From assembly GCF_036785885.1 (NCBI RefSeq), contig NC_092322.1, forward strand, positions 14,902,466-14,966,465: a DNA stretch of 64,000 nucleotides, in the 5' to 3' direction. The translations under genes and the position numbers were made by a program. The DNA comes from Coffea arabica (lineage: Eukaryota; Streptophyta; Magnoliopsida; Gentianales; Rubiaceae). Positions 45,797 to 59,342 of this stretch are shown in pieces (position 1 is the first letter of the stretch; each line of letters opens with the position of its first letter). Under the pieces are notes generated by a model. It was not told the DNA's origin. It saw only the letters and a program-made list of their open reading frames with translations, and searched no databases.

Positions 45797-47207
45797 TGAT
45801 AAGTCATAATTTGTGCTAAATTTATAATTATTTTTCCCTTTGATTTTAGCCAAATATTATCTTAATTGATATATTCTACTAATATTTGGTATTTGGGATT
45901 AATTGCAGGAAGTGGTGAAGAAAAAGTACTGAAAATCGTCATTCCAGCAGATTCCCTGATAGTTTGGCGTGCCCACGCCTAACTCCAGCTTTCAAGGACG
46001 GATTTTCGGGATGATTTGCACACGTGAAAGCTTCCAAAACTAAATAAAGCAGCGGACTACAATGCTGAAAAGCAGTGGGGCCATTTCAAAAGCTGAAGAA
46101 AGCTATCTATAATAGGATTCCTATTGTTTAGGAAAATTGGTACTCGGGTACCAATTTTGAAGGAGAGAAATTAGGATGGGAATCTGTTTGTTCTCTCGGT
46201 GGGCCTGGCCTAAAAGGAAATGGATTTCCTTCATCCCTTTGAGTGGCTAAAAACGTAGAGGATTAGGAGACTTGGGGAGGCTTGTTTTTAAATTTGTTTT
46301 TACTTGGAAAAGCTGGGGGGAAGGTACGGGGGTCGGGGACTTTTCCTCCGTAGCCGACTTTTACTTTTCTTCCTTGGCTGATTTGGCCAGGAACAATTTG
46401 GTAAGATTCAGATAGCTTTTTCGCATGGTTGTTCTCCATTAATGGAGAACTAACCTTCTAATTCTAGTCAAGGGACAACTGAAGATTTGGTTCTGCAATT
46501 ACTGTGAGATCTAATTTATTTTAATCGCTTCCTTCATTTATTAGTATTCATATGATTCCTGCTTTCAATTGTTATAGCTCTTGTGTATAATTGATTAGTG
46601 CGCAATAATTAATTATTCATATAGGCTATTTTGCTAAATAGGGGTAATTGAATCCGTAATTGTTCGTTACCTCTATCCCAGTAGCAACTGGCGTAATTGG
46701 GTTTATGTCAGGGAAACATACGATCTAATTTAAACAAACCCTCTTAGCGTGTTTGTTAGTTAAGATTGGACCTTTCTAATTTTTAATGTAATCTAGAAAT
46801 TAAATCCTACGGTTGTACTTAGGATTGTTTTTGGGTTAGGGAATTAGTTAACGGTCGTACCTTAACTATCGATAAATTAAGGAAGGGTTGGTTGTTTATC
46901 GCGTGTATGACAACTATAACCAATCTATTAATAGATGTGGAATTATCTGTGAATCGATGATTAGTGCATGAACCATTTCTGAAGTGTACCCTTGGCTAGA
47001 GTTTCTTTTAATTATTTCTCTTAATCAATTATTTTCTGCAGTTAATTTATTTAGTTAGTATTTGATCCAAAAACCCCCCATACTTTAGACTCTAGAAGAA
47101 ACGAATTATCCCCAGTCCCTGTGGATTCGACCCTACTCACCGCTATATACAAAATCTGTATTTTTCTCGAGTAGGTTTTTATTATTGCACAGGCTGACAC
47201 CCTGTCA
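45797..47207 (+). mobile_element. Solo LTR inserted at the left border of a hAT element
   Basis: A 1411-bp unit beginning TGATAAGTCATAAT and ending ACCCTGTCA, flanked by the 5-bp duplication CAACC (45792-45796 and 47208-47212). It is homologous to the solo LTR at 42039-43431 over most of its length. The target duplication consists of the last four bases of the hAT element's own target duplication plus the first base of that element, so this insertion came after the hAT. Confidence 0.9.
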
Positions 47208-47211
47208 CAAC

Positions 47212-48929
47212 CTGTGTTTTCAGACTCGGACCGAACCGGCCAGTTGAACCGGTCAGACCGGGAATCGGCCAGGCATCCGGTCTAAGTCAATCAAAAGACT
47301 CGAATGGCAAAAAGCCGGTCAAAACTGGTCAAAAATCGGGTTTGACCGGGAACCGGAAGAACCAGATTAAACTTGATTTTTTCATTTTTCCAATTCTGAC
47401 TCTATTTTTTTATTTGGAAAGCTTTGACTTCTTGGCTCTTGTATTGATCGTGTAAAACAATAACTTCTAAAAGCTAGAAAGAAAAGAAAAACGAGCAGGA
47501 AAAAAAGAAAAATGAACGAGAAGAAAAAAAATTGAAGAGAGAGAAACCCTAATCTCCTTAATCGCCGCTTACTCCTTCAACCTCCACAGCGGCGCCGCCT
47601 AAGAACACCATCCCCTTCAAAGGACATCAAGGTAGGGAGGTCAATCAACCGATTAAAGAGCTTTTCAAGTTTTATATTTTGGCTTTTTTTTCCACTGCAT
47701 ATTTCAAAAACCTGTGTTCAAATCACAAATTATTTGTGAAATTGACTACATTTGTGTTGCTTAGCTTCAAATGGGTGTCGATTCTAGATATAGAATTTTT
47801 TTTCCGATTATATTTTTGTTGCTCAGCTGTGTTAAGCTCCTTCGAAGTACTTTGTTTATTCGATTACGTTTTTGTGGAGTTCGAAGTTTGAGCTTATTGT
47901 CCGATTTCAGGGTGCCATTTGTGTTGATACGTTTTGGATTGGTTGCCAACTTGAATGATAGTAATAAGTTATCTTGGTTATTAGTTAACCATTGGTTGGC
48001 TTTATTAGGTGTAAAGCTTTGCTGAATAAGTTTATTGATACTTTTTTAAGGTTATTGTTATCATATTAGTATGTGTTTATGTGTTTAATGGTTACTTTTT
48101 TAAGATAATTTGTGATTATTCACAAAGCTTGTCAGTGATTGGCCTTGCAACATTACTATATTTGGCCTGACTCTCTCAATGTTCAACTTTCCTCAAAAAA
48201 TGGAATGGATTGTAAGATTTTGATTGTTTTCTCATCTTTCCTTCAGATGATGATAACTTACAACAGGAATTTGTTTATATAGGAATTGCCAAAAACTTAC
48301 AATTCAGCTACCCAAAACTCAATAATTTGCCTTGTTCTATTTACATGAGTTGCTTGTGTGGATGTGCACGTAGGTCAGTTCAATCATGATAGATATGGCT
48401 GTGATATTATTAAGCTCACATATAGGCTGTTGGAGTGGGCATTTTCTCAAGAACTACTACACCTTTTTTTCTACTGCCATCAGGTACTGAACACTTTACT
48501 TTTGGCTCCCTCACCCAGTATGTTATTGACACGATAAATAAAGAATTATTTGACTGTTTGATAATACATTGGTTATTCACACTTGAACCTGCAGATGCAA
48601 ATTCATATCACCAATCATATGGTTTTTGCTGAAAAGAGGATAGAGCTTCAAATCATATCAGATCCAAATTCATATGATCAAATGTATTTTTGGTGGCAGA
48701 GGGGCTGCCATATGTTTTTGTGATATGGATTTGAATGTTTGAGTTATTGATTATGATTTATAAATTTGATTTCTAGGAAAAATGAATGTGTATGCGTGTC
48801 TATATATATATATATATGATGTATTTATGACATCATCCGATTTGACCCTGATTGAACCCGGTCGAACCCATTGACCCCTGACTCCTGAGTTTGACCGAGT
48901 TAATATCCGATTTCAATCTGAAAACATAG
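47212..48929. mobile_element. Non-autonomous hAT transposon
   Basis: Ends CTGTGTTTTCAGA and TCTGAAAACATAG form a terminal inverted repeat, followed inward by GACCGG/CCGGTC-rich sub-terminal sequence (47225-47350 and 48838-48915), as in many plant hAT elements. Flanking 8-bp duplications GTGTCAAC are at 45788-45795 (displaced leftward by the later LTR insertion) and 48930-48937. The 1718-bp interior includes a GC-richer stretch near 47540-47640 with AAACCCTAATC, typical of plant 5' leaders and perhaps captured. No hAT transposase motif is visible. Confidence 0.88.
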
Positions 48930-48937
48930 GTGTCAAC

Positions 48938-51900
48938 TCCCTCGAAAACACAGAGATAGTAAGGATTGAACATATGAAAGTAAGCTATGCTAACACGCAT
49001 CCGAAAATTCACCTAGATGTGGTGAGTGATTGGAATTGGACACCAACCAAATTTTATTTAAACACAGAATTAAATAACTACATAAATCTTGGCATTTTAA
49101 TGCAGCGCATTGAGTCTTACCCAGAACCAATCTCCGAGACACAAGCACCGTTTAAGAATGTAACCATCATCTCACAAAGGGTACCATTGTAAATTCATGT
49201 TTCAATGAGCATGCCATGTTTGTATCTTGAGCTGCTCACTTGTATTATACTTTTCCTATCCCTAAAGTGCCCTTAAAAATGTCAGATGAAAATCATCCAA
49301 CCCAACAGTTACACACCAGCTCCTTTATATATATATATATATATGTATATATATGTATGTATATATATATGTATATATATGTGTGTAGGAAACAACTACA
49401 TCTTATAATGTTTAATTATATGCAAAATAATTTTTTCTAAAATAATTTGAGAGTAGTAAAGTATTTATATATTTCATTAATGACATTTGATAATTAACTT
49501 CCATAAACAAAATACAAATAAGAAAATATCATACATATCTACAGGCATCACATAGAAACACAAACTTAAATAATGTTTGTTTATACGTGGGTTTATACAC
49601 AAGCAGACAAAATTATCTTGCGTCAAAATTACCCATGTGTATGTAAAATTTATGTAAAAGAGCAGTTTTTCCTTTTCTAAAACTTCTATTGATTGTTCCA
49701 TAGTGTTTGAATTTAGAATTTTTAATTGCATTTTACATAAAATAACCCATAGATATCAACTGAGTAACTAGACCTACTGGAGTCTGTGTGTCTGAATAAA
49801 TTTAGTGAGTCTGAAACTGAATGAATCTGATGAATCCAACCCAGACATTATCTATTTACATGCCTTAAAAAACCCTATATAAGAAATGGGAAGTATGCCA
49901 TTAAGTACTATCATATATCAAACAACCTTCCTTGCTCCCATATACCCACACAGTGAATCACAATGAAGATGGGCAGTATTTCCACCCATGGGCATGTGTT
50001 GCATTCTTATTATCTATCTTCGTGTCCCAAGTTTTGCCATTTTGTATACAGTTTCTTGGAGAGTTTGTATTGATGTTGCAACATTTACTCTTGGGAAGAC
50101 CTTTTTCAAAGGTGATGTGCTCGGTAAGGCCATCCTAGCAATTTGACTACAACAAAAATCTTGTTTTAATTTTTTTTTAACCATAAAGCCTTTTTTTTTT
50201 AAGCCCCAACTACTTTGTTAGATTTCGAGTATGGAGCAATGGTTGCCCAAGTCTTCAATGTTACCTTTTACGGTTACCTCGGATCGGATGTGATGAAATT
50301 CAGGGAACATTTCTTGGAAGCAATGGCCATACAAGTTTTACTATTCCAAGCAATGTTTCTTTCTACTTCATTTCATACAACGTTCAGTGTCTTCAAGGGT
50401 TCAAGCTTGCTACTCATGTTGATTAAGAAGCAGCTGCTGTATATAACTTTCCAGGAATTTCATTATCATCTTCTATGTATAACCGCTTTATTGTCTTCAT
50501 GTTCGCTATGTATGGTCAAGATCCCAGCCTGATTACCATTTTTCATTGAAACAAAAAAAAATGTTCTACATACCATAACCAAGAACATTGTGTTTTACTA
50601 CGATCTCGAAAGAATTCTTCTTCAGTTTTAGTATTTCTTCTCTCAAATCATTAGGAGTCTCATATTTCTACTCTCTCATGTTTGTCAATTGATCTTCATG
50701 TTGTACTTAATAGCCATTTTTCAGATGATTAAAGGGGTAATTAGTAAGTGAAATTAAATCTCAGGTGAGAGTAGATTTCCTCGTAGGCATTTTCAGTAAC
50801 ATTTGGCTGGATCTACTTACAAATGCATGAGTTTGGACTTGGAGGGGAAGACAGTACAAATGTAGACTTGGCAAATGATACCAAAATCCCAAACTTAAGT
50901 TGTTTTGGGCCCACGAGGGAATTCTCGGTGTAAAGGTGTGGTGTCCACAACTGTACTCCAAAAACTCAACCAAAAATATTTCGATTCTTCATTGGGAAAC
51001 CTTTGGTCTCCTCTTGAGAATTCAACTAACATCTTCTTTTGGCGATATGAGATACAAGAACTCTCTATACTGCATGATGAGAATAGGATCTCTATAATTG
51101 TATGGTATGATGATAAACGAGGTGACACAAATGCAGTTTGTGCAACAAACAGCAAGCCTTCAAGGACTGTATACTATTCTCACTATTCAATCCCTAGTTT
51201 GGTCATGATTCTAAACTTAGGGTGACTTTAATAAAATTGAAGTTTGAAAAATAAAACCCGAAATCTAAAATCTAAAGTCTAAATCCATTAAACTATTGAA
51301 TTGTTAAGTATTAAATTTGATACATTTGAATGTATATCACATTTAGTGATAAGTGAATAGCTTATTGCTTATTTTTGGAAACAAGTTTTGTCTAGAAAAT
51401 TTAGCATCACTTGATTAATTCACATGTTCAATTTGTTGTTATCAAACGCGTCTATATATGTTAAAATCTGAATCTATTAAGTGCATAATTGAATTATCAA
51501 ATAAGACCTTACTTTTCTTATAATAATTTTAAACACAATTGCTATATTGTTAAAATAACAACAATAGCAATTACAATGTTGTTAAAATGACTAACAATTT
51601 TTTTGTTAAAAAACAATTTTGTCATAAGCTGCTTTAACCATGGTTCTGTGATGCCGTTCTAGCCCCATGTTTGTCAAATATTGGTAGGTCCGTTGACTGG
51701 CAATGCACCAGCTAGCCCATTTTGCCAGCAAAAGACAGGCTAACACAGACACCAATTCAGCCCACTTTGGACCCAGACAGACTCCACCTAATTAAGGGCC
51801 AACCCATTGTTCTTTTGTAGAGTGTACAGCTTGGAGAATTATTTGTCAGACCCTTATGTAATAGAAGAAGATTTGAGAGAAATTAATATAAAAAGAAAAG

Positions 51901-52865
51901 AATTGAGAAGCAGATGAAAACAGAATTGGAGAATGAGAAAGATGAAGAATTGCTCTGGAAATTAGAGGCGGGAAGACAATTGTATCACTCAACTTGTTTC
52001 TACAATAATTCACTAGGAAGGCATTTAGTGACTAAGATTGAGATTTCAATTCGCAATAATTAATTGTCTGGATTCAAATGTTCCCGCTTCCTCTTCACTA
52101 CTTAAGTCACATCCATTTTCTACTAGAAAAAAAATTTAAAAAAAAATCATTCTCAAGGCTTCAAACATAATGAAATTTCTCTACTCAACATAATTAACTG
52201 GCAAATTCTTTGCTAGCCTCTTGATTACTGCTAACTAACTAACTGCTAATATGGCACTTCGTTACTAAACAACCCAAAACGACTTCAACTAAAACGTAAA
52301 ACTAAAATGGTATATAGATTTGCGTTAAAATTCATATAGATTTGGCATCCATGTACATGCTTAAATTGAACCAAAATTTGACTGTTTGTAATTTGCTCCT
52401 TGCTAGATTATCTCTATTATTATAACAAATACAGTAGGTCACTGGAACAAATGATAATGCCACAGCTTATATTTTGTTTCCACGACCAGTTTATGTACAA
52501 TTACAAAACTACCCAATCTAAGTCCAAATTTCATTTGGAATTGAGAAGGGTAATTTTGACATTTTGTATAAAAATGGCTGTGAAATTGAAAAATGGACTA
52601 TGGCATTAACAGCGCCCCTTAACTGGGTCTGTATCTGTTAATTTGTTGACTTATAAAGGTTAGAGAAGTATTGCATATGCAATTCCAAAACAAAAGCTTT
52701 CATTGACATCTTTGTAATTGTTGATTAGTGGTTTATATATTGCCCCAAATATTTGTAAACCATTCACCTTGTTACCACAATTCTATTATGTATCTTTTGG
52801 GTAGAAAGTAAGCTTATTGTCAATTCTATTTTAAACATAGCTCGATTTCAAAAATCCTATCTAAT
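48938..52865. other. Intergenic region with unresolved coding-like stretches
   Basis: Contains an (AT)n/(TATG)n microsatellite (49326-49390). Open stretches at 49932-50138, 50215-50532 and 50905-51225 (+) might be pseudoexons; for instance about 50304-50430 reads GTFLGSNGHTSFTIPSN in one frame. I recognise no family and see stops and frame changes. The rest is AT-rich and plain. Confidence 0.35.
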
Positions 52866-52873
52866 GACTCAAT

Positions 52874-53977
52874 TAGACATGGCAATTATGCCCAAAACCC
52901 AACAACTCACCCAACCCACCCACTAATTTGAGAGATTGGGTTAGGTAATTTGGGTGTTGGGTCAAATTTGGGTTGGGTAATAAAAATCCAAATATATTTT
53001 GGACGGTTTGGAGTATTTGTCTTGAGCACCCATTACCCAACTTAAATTTAAAAAATAAAGAAAGAAATTAAATTCAAGAAATACAACTCTCGTTTCCGAC
53101 GACTTCAACGATAACTTTTGTTCTTTTGCCCGAATGAATCACCACCACCTCCTCATTTGCCACCTCTACTCTTGAGCAAATTCATATCTCTTCTTCAATT
53201 TATATTCAACCACGCTTGGTGTTTGATGTATTGCCCCAGTGGGCCATTGTTTCTCAAAGTCTCTTATTGATGATATAGTTAGTTTGAGATTTCAGAAAAC
53301 CATGCCACTAACAAATATTGTTTAGAAAACCATGGAAAATATCAGCCACCACCGCCAGAAAGCATATCAGAAATGCAATTGAAATATAGAAACCTATCCA
53401 GATCAGCAGCTGAGCATATTGTGCCAGATCTTGTAAAGTTTGCTGGCATGCTTCATATCGTTTTTGGACTACTTCACAAATTGTGCTTTCATTGGAGCTT
53501 TTCAAATGAATTGAATAGTGATATTTGAACTAATTTGTTGAGAATTGTATCTCTCTCATCAAAATTTTAGTTTAATTTAAGCGTGATTGGATCTTTTATG
53601 GGACTAGAAATATTTTAAACAGTTAATACGTGTATATTTATGAAAGTATATTAGTGTGTATTTTAATGTATAAAAATAATGTATTTCTAAAGAATTTAAA
53701 AAGTGAGTGTGTGCTTGTATCTATGAAAGTATTTTAATGTGCAAAAATGTATTTATGTGTGTGAAAATTTTTTTTGCATGTAAAAATGTATTTGAGAGAA
53801 TTTATGTATCAAGATCTATTAATTAATATATTGGGTTATATTTGGGTCATGAGTTTGAGATAATCTAATATGACCCAACCTAAAATTAATCCAATTTAAA
53901 ATTGGATGAATTGGGTATAACTCATTTAAATAAAAATTCAATATCAACTCGCCCAATCCACCCAATTGCCAGGTATA
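52874..53977. mobile_element. Non-autonomous hAT element
   Basis: Ends TAGACATGGCAATT and AATTGCCAGGTATA are inverted repeats. The sub-terminal regions are CCCAACCC/GGGTTGGG-rich on both sides. It is flanked by an 8-bp near-duplication, GACTCAAT (52866-52873) and GACTCAAC (53978-53985). The interior (1.1 kb) has no transposase. An ORF at 53308-53505 (-) encodes 65 aa with a hydrophobic segment, but I recognise no family. Confidence 0.8.
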
Positions 53978-56900
53978 GACTCAACATTACCCAAAATCGG
54001 TTGTAGATAAAAGTGTGACTTTTCACTTAAAAGGAAAGGTGAAAGAAGTAACAAGTTAAAAGAGTGTGGATTCCAATAAATGTACGTCATTGGACACTTG
54101 TGCAATGCTTACAAATTTGTAAGCTTTTGCATATGTAACATTTATTACTCGTCCTCTTCGTTTGATTTGAAAAAGTCCTTTTGTTCAATTGTACATCTAA
54201 AATCAATAATCGACTTAATGTAGTTGTTCATTGTTGTGTTGAGAATTTCTGGTTCATATTTCTCTTCTCCCTTTCCATTGTTTAAATTCCTCCACTTTCC
54301 TGCTAAAATAAATTAAAAAGTCCCCATTCCCTGGCCAGGGAAGAAAAAAAAAAGAAAGATACATTCTGGGCTACAATTTACATGCTGTGAAACGAACCTT
54401 TCAAAGTTAAAAGTGCCATTTCCTCTTTGAAACTCAACCAAATGTTTCCAAGGTAAGCCACATTTGCAGTAAATTGCTGTTCGAGAAATGAATTTTAATT
54501 AATAAATATGGATTTTAATTGCATACATGCTTTAGCACAAAATCGTTAAATCAGTGAACACTCGAATTTACAATAAATATTAATTTAGTCTTTCATTCTT
54601 TATGCTGCAGTTTCAGTTCCGGCATACTTAGCTGTGCCATTGTCATGCTACATAAAAATTATACTTTAGCTGAAATATTTAGCTTAGTGTAATATGAGAC
54701 AAGAATAATTTTGGAATTCTGATAATAATTTCGATTTGACAAATCATGCTGTTGATCATGAATTAACCAAATAATTGTCATGTTTAAGGACCTGATTTTA
54801 TTCAAGGTAAATAAAACGCTATCTTATGAGCATATAGTAGACAAAACTCATGTATAACTACAACCATCCGATGAAAGCAATATATCTGTACAGTTCATCA
54901 ATGTAAAATCCTGATGGTTAGCAATTACAATGTCCTTGCTTGTTAATTGAAGTTTAAAGGGAATTCTTGGCTAGCAATTAGCTTTAGTCCTTGTTTGGAT
55001 GAATATTTTGAAGGAACTTGGAATTTAACTTCATGATTGAAGAAGTTCAATCGACTAAACATGATTTTCATACACTAATTTTTGAAAATCATGTTTTATA
55101 AATTTGAGTGCGTTTGGATTGAAGGTTATTCGGCAAATTTATATGTATATTAATGTAGTATTTATCCCATCCACTAGATAATATAAGTAAGATTAAAAAA
55201 AAAAGTAGTTGGACAGATAAAAATGTCATTAGACAATGATACAAAAATTTCTTTTGAGGAACCTCTAATGGTCTACAAAGTGATGACGCTATGATACATA
55301 TCTACATGTGCATCTTCCCAATGACTTAGAAGAATCCCTTAACCTGCATGACCTAATTTATGGGGGGACATTTTCTTTAAACTATTTTTGGACCAAACAA
55401 GACTAGCATCCACTTTTCCTTCTCAATTTCCATTTCTGGAAAGTTGAAAGTTTTGTCCCCAAACTAGTCATTGTTATTGCGGACTCTGAGGAGCAATTGT
55501 AGGTTGAAATTTTGGGCTTCCTTCCCTGACTTCTCTTTTGTATGGTACGAGTGAAGGAGAAGTCTCAGGCCTTATCAATTCTTCTCGGGATGTGATTTTC
55601 CTTTCATACTTACTTTTGACAAAGTTAGTCTCTTATGATGAGAGGATAAAAATACCATTTTTGGACGTGTGGACCATTTTGTATGCTTGTCTTCCTTTTC
55701 TTTCTGATAGGGACCATTTACTTGCAAGATACAAATTGATTTAAAAATTTTTATAATTAGCTTTATGTGTCTATAGATGTGTGTAAGTTACTAGGTCAAA
55801 TATAATTTATGATATTTCCGCTCCAATATACTTAATTGGATGCCATGTATATACTACAAGCGTATACATGCACGTATAATACGTATATAAAATACATTAA
55901 TATAATTTTCGACAGAGGGAATTGTATCCTAGAATGGCAATTTAACTATAGTTTGTATAGGTTTTTTAAGGGAATTTTCTAATTTTTTTAATAGGGCTTG
56001 TAACAAAAAAAATTGAATTTCTCAAAAAATTTAGAATTTCAAAATTTTTTTTGCCTAGAGTCACCACTATATATGTGCATATGTTTATAGAGTAGGAGAA
56101 TGGAATTTCAAGAATTTCGGTTTTGGTCCTCCAATATGTGTTGATATGTTCCTTTGATTTCAACTGGAGATTAGCAATAAATGGAAATTTTATAGATTTC
56201 TTGTTCTAGACAAAGGAGATATGCAATTGTATTATGTTATTCCTGTTTTGTCCAATTTTTAGGAGGAGTAAATGAATAATTTCTCCAACATTTCCTTGAT
56301 TTGCATTTTACCTAGCATGCATGATGAAGTTTCACTTTTGTTCGACAAATTTACTATCAGATGATTTAAGAATGTATTGATCAACCAGGCAATGCCTTAA
56401 ACTTTTGTTTAAAGAAAAGTGGAAGAATAGATAAAGGAGTAAAGGGTTCAATTTTTCCCTGTTTGATTAGAAGAAAAGGACGAGGAAGCAAAAGTAAAGA
56501 GATTACGCACCTTCATTACCCACTATTTTCTCCCCTCCCACATTAGGTGGCTGAAATCTAAATAATAAACCAGAAACTATAATCTAAATGAGAAGCTCTA
56601 GGCAAATAATTTTTTTCTCCCTTTTTTCAAAACTTCCTTCTCCTCCTCATATTTTTTCCATTCTCGAACTGTCGGCTTAGAATCTAAATCCTGAATTTGA
56701 TAGTGAAAAAAATTTTAAAAACTCTTCCCTAACTATTAGGTATGGTTAATGATAAAATGACCATAAAGAAAAATAGTACAAGCCTTTTGCTTTTATTTGT
56801 GAATTAAAATAGTATGAGTACTTTATTTACTCAAGTTTATTCTTCTCTCCTTTTCTCTTTTCCCTTTTTGTCATCAATGGATGTTTTTCTCGTCTCATCC

Positions 56901-57540
56901 TTAATATTAAGGAAGCAAACGAAGCGCCACAAAAGCTATAGCACTAAAGTCAAAATCGAAAAGATCAAAGAAGTGAAAGTAATGGTTGACCTAACGAGCC
57001 AAAAGGCATTTTTTTTTAACCCCTTCTTTTAACATGGCTTCCCTTGTTAAACAAATAATTAGATATTTAGCCAATCCAGTCTCCAACCAAGTTTTCTTTG
57101 ATGAAGGATGGATGAATATCTCCTTAATATATCCTTTGAAACTAATATTCAATGATACATAGGTTACCAACGTTCTATTGGTACCTAGCTGTCTATGGAA
57201 TTCAGAAACTGCTTTTGAGAATTTGTGATAGTTCCAGCATAAAGAAATTGACTTCTTATTACATTGCCATGTCTATTGCTTGGACGTCTTGTCAATCTAC
57301 GTGCAAGTACTTCAAACAAACATTTTGCGTGCAAAACCAAAGAAATGGTAAAACAAATGCTCGGATTGAACGACCAGAACATTTTGCAACAAATTACAGT
57401 AAATAAAAATTAAGTGAAGTGGGGTACATAGAAAATAAAGGAAAAAAATAAAAAAGGAGGTTTCTCCATGTTTGGTAAAATAGGAAAATATAGGAGAGAA
57501 AATGGCAGTCAATGGATAAGTATATGCAACATTCTGGAGG

Positions 57541-57623
57541 GGAAAGGAGATGGGTTGAATAGTTCAAGAGGTGGGAATGTAAGTGAGAAGTTTCGAATTC
57601 AAATCATTTCACTTATAACTAAA

Positions 57624-57632
<9 letters not shown>
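57541..57632 (+). repeat. SINE-like short repeat (candidate)
   Basis: Reads GGAAAGGAGATGGGTTGAAT, then GGGAATGTAAGTGAGAAG, TTTCGAATTCAAATC (box B-like) and ATTTCACTTATAACT before an A-run. It has the same architecture as 45606-45697. Confidence 0.45.

Positions 57633-57667
<35 letters not shown>
57632..57667. repeat. (TA)n microsatellite
   Basis: About 18 TA units directly after the A-run of the SINE-like repeat. It generates artificial Ile/Tyr-repeat ORFs on both strands. Confidence 0.95.
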
Positions 57668-57671
<4 letters not shown>

Positions 57672-58789
57672 CATTCTACAAGTAATTTACCAATCGAATC
57701 TAGGTGAATTAGCAGGACTTTTAGTGCAAGAAGAAATGTTTCTATTGATTTTCCTGCAATATATTCCAAGAAAGAACAAATAAATGACATTCTAATTCAT
57801 TGCTTACTCCTTTCCCTTACTAAAACCTTATGTGTCAAGGTTAAAATTAGTACTAAGCATTTGATTATAGGTCTCTTGCACCCTTTAACATATCAAATTA
57901 ACGTTACCCATGTAGTAATGGAACTAAATTTTGTCATGTTATTCTATCACTATCATATTGGTCCGTATAGTTATTTTACTTTTAGCAAATTATAAATAAA
58001 CTAAATGAAACATATCTCCAAGAAATAAGAAAAAGTTGAAAAGGCAACAAATGAGGAAGGGTAACAAGTGCCACCACTAGTTATTTGCTCGATTCTTTTA
58101 ACCTCGAATGAATCTTTACACTAACTGTTTGGCAAGTATTTTTTTTCTAGTAGGTCACTTTTGAACATATGCATTTTCATGTATAAAAGATGAGATTCTT
58201 TGATGGACTGCATTAAACTAGTCATGTCTATAATTTTTTTTCTTTGTTTTTGTTTCGCAATACCTGGTCTCAATGCAGAATGAACCCGTGCTACGAGTAA
58301 TATTATTCATATTCATAACAACGAGCAACCAAGAGCCTTAAAACATTTCACAGAATATAATATAAACACTAAAACAAATAGATTTTAGAAACAGAGTTTG
58401 AAAATTTATGTTGGTTCAGATTGTACGTATATGCGATGTGGTTAGATGGTTTTGCATGTAAATTCTGTGCATAATAGTACTTTGCATCCTAGTGTAACTG
58501 ATCTGTCGAATAATGTACTAATTGGCCCCCAACCAGCAGTTTAGGAACATTGAGGTCCCTTCTTCCTCAATCAGTGCCAAAGGTGCTTCATGGGAATGAT
58601 TCAAGGGAAAAGAGACATGTATGGCTTTGATTTTTATGGGGTATTTTGGTTAGTGTTCTCAATGGTGGAGCCACATGTACTGAGGGTGGGCAATTGCCCT
58701 TCTCTCATGTTCTAAGAAATTATAGAATAGCCTTATATATTTGTAGTGTTTTTAATTTTACACCTTATTTGCCTCCCCACCCCTCCCCA

Positions 58790-59335
58790 TAGGGGTGTTT
58801 GTGACCACTTGGTCAAAAGCTTGGCTCAAACTTGGTTTGACCGAATTCAAACTCGAACTTAAGTTGTTCGTTACGTGTAACGAGTCGAGTTTAAGTATCA
58901 GTAATAAATATCGAGTACTCGATGAGCTTAATCAAATATTTATATTATTTACATATTATACATTTTAATTATGAAATGACTATTATGGGTTTGTATTTTA
59001 ATAAATTTATATGAAATTATATTCAGTAAAAAAAAGTGATTGATGAAAAAATGGTAATCTAAAAAATCTAAAATGTAAAAAACAAGAAAAGAAAAACTCG
59101 AGCTATTGGAAACTCAATCTCAAGCTCCAGTAGCTCGAGTTTGATAAGGCTTGCAATTTACTCGATCTCAAATGAGTTGAATTCGAGTTTGATTTCTATT
59201 ATGTCGAGTTGAGTTCGAACTCAAATTTATATACTTGATCGAGTTCGAACTCGAGTTTGAGTAACACTGATAGTGATCGAATTCGAGTTTGAGTATGGTG
59301 CTACTCGAACTTGACTTAATTCGATAGCACACCTA
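58790..59335. mobile_element. hAT-like element with inverted-repeat ends
   Basis: Begins TAGGGGTGTTTG and ends AGCACACCTA, the TAGGGGTG/CACACCTA pattern of many plant hAT MITEs. Inside are repeated CTCGAGTTCGAACTC-like palindromic motifs on both flanks (58838-58925 and 59095-59320). The 8-bp flanks CCTCCCCA and CTCCCCCT agree only roughly, so borders are provisional. No coding capacity. Degenerate related motifs (GAGCTCGAGCTACTCG) occur at about 19405-19420. Confidence 0.6.
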
Positions 59336-59342
59336 CTCCCCC

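Larger units (their letters stand above)
53986..58789. other. Gene-free AT-rich intergenic region
   Basis: No coding motif or clear transposon border was identified, apart from a SINE-like repeat (57541-57632) and the adjoining (TA)n tract. ORFs in this stretch (for example 55538-55744, 56814-57032, 57152-57406) look like chance. Confidence 0.5.

Noticed and set aside
55000-55160. Tourist-like MITE (CTTGTTTGGATGA ... GCGTTTGGATTG)
   Set aside because: The two phrases are in direct rather than inverted orientation and no TTA/TAA duplication is found.
57599-57790. ORFs with Tyr/Ile repeats on both strands
   Set aside because: Produced by the (TA)n microsatellite.
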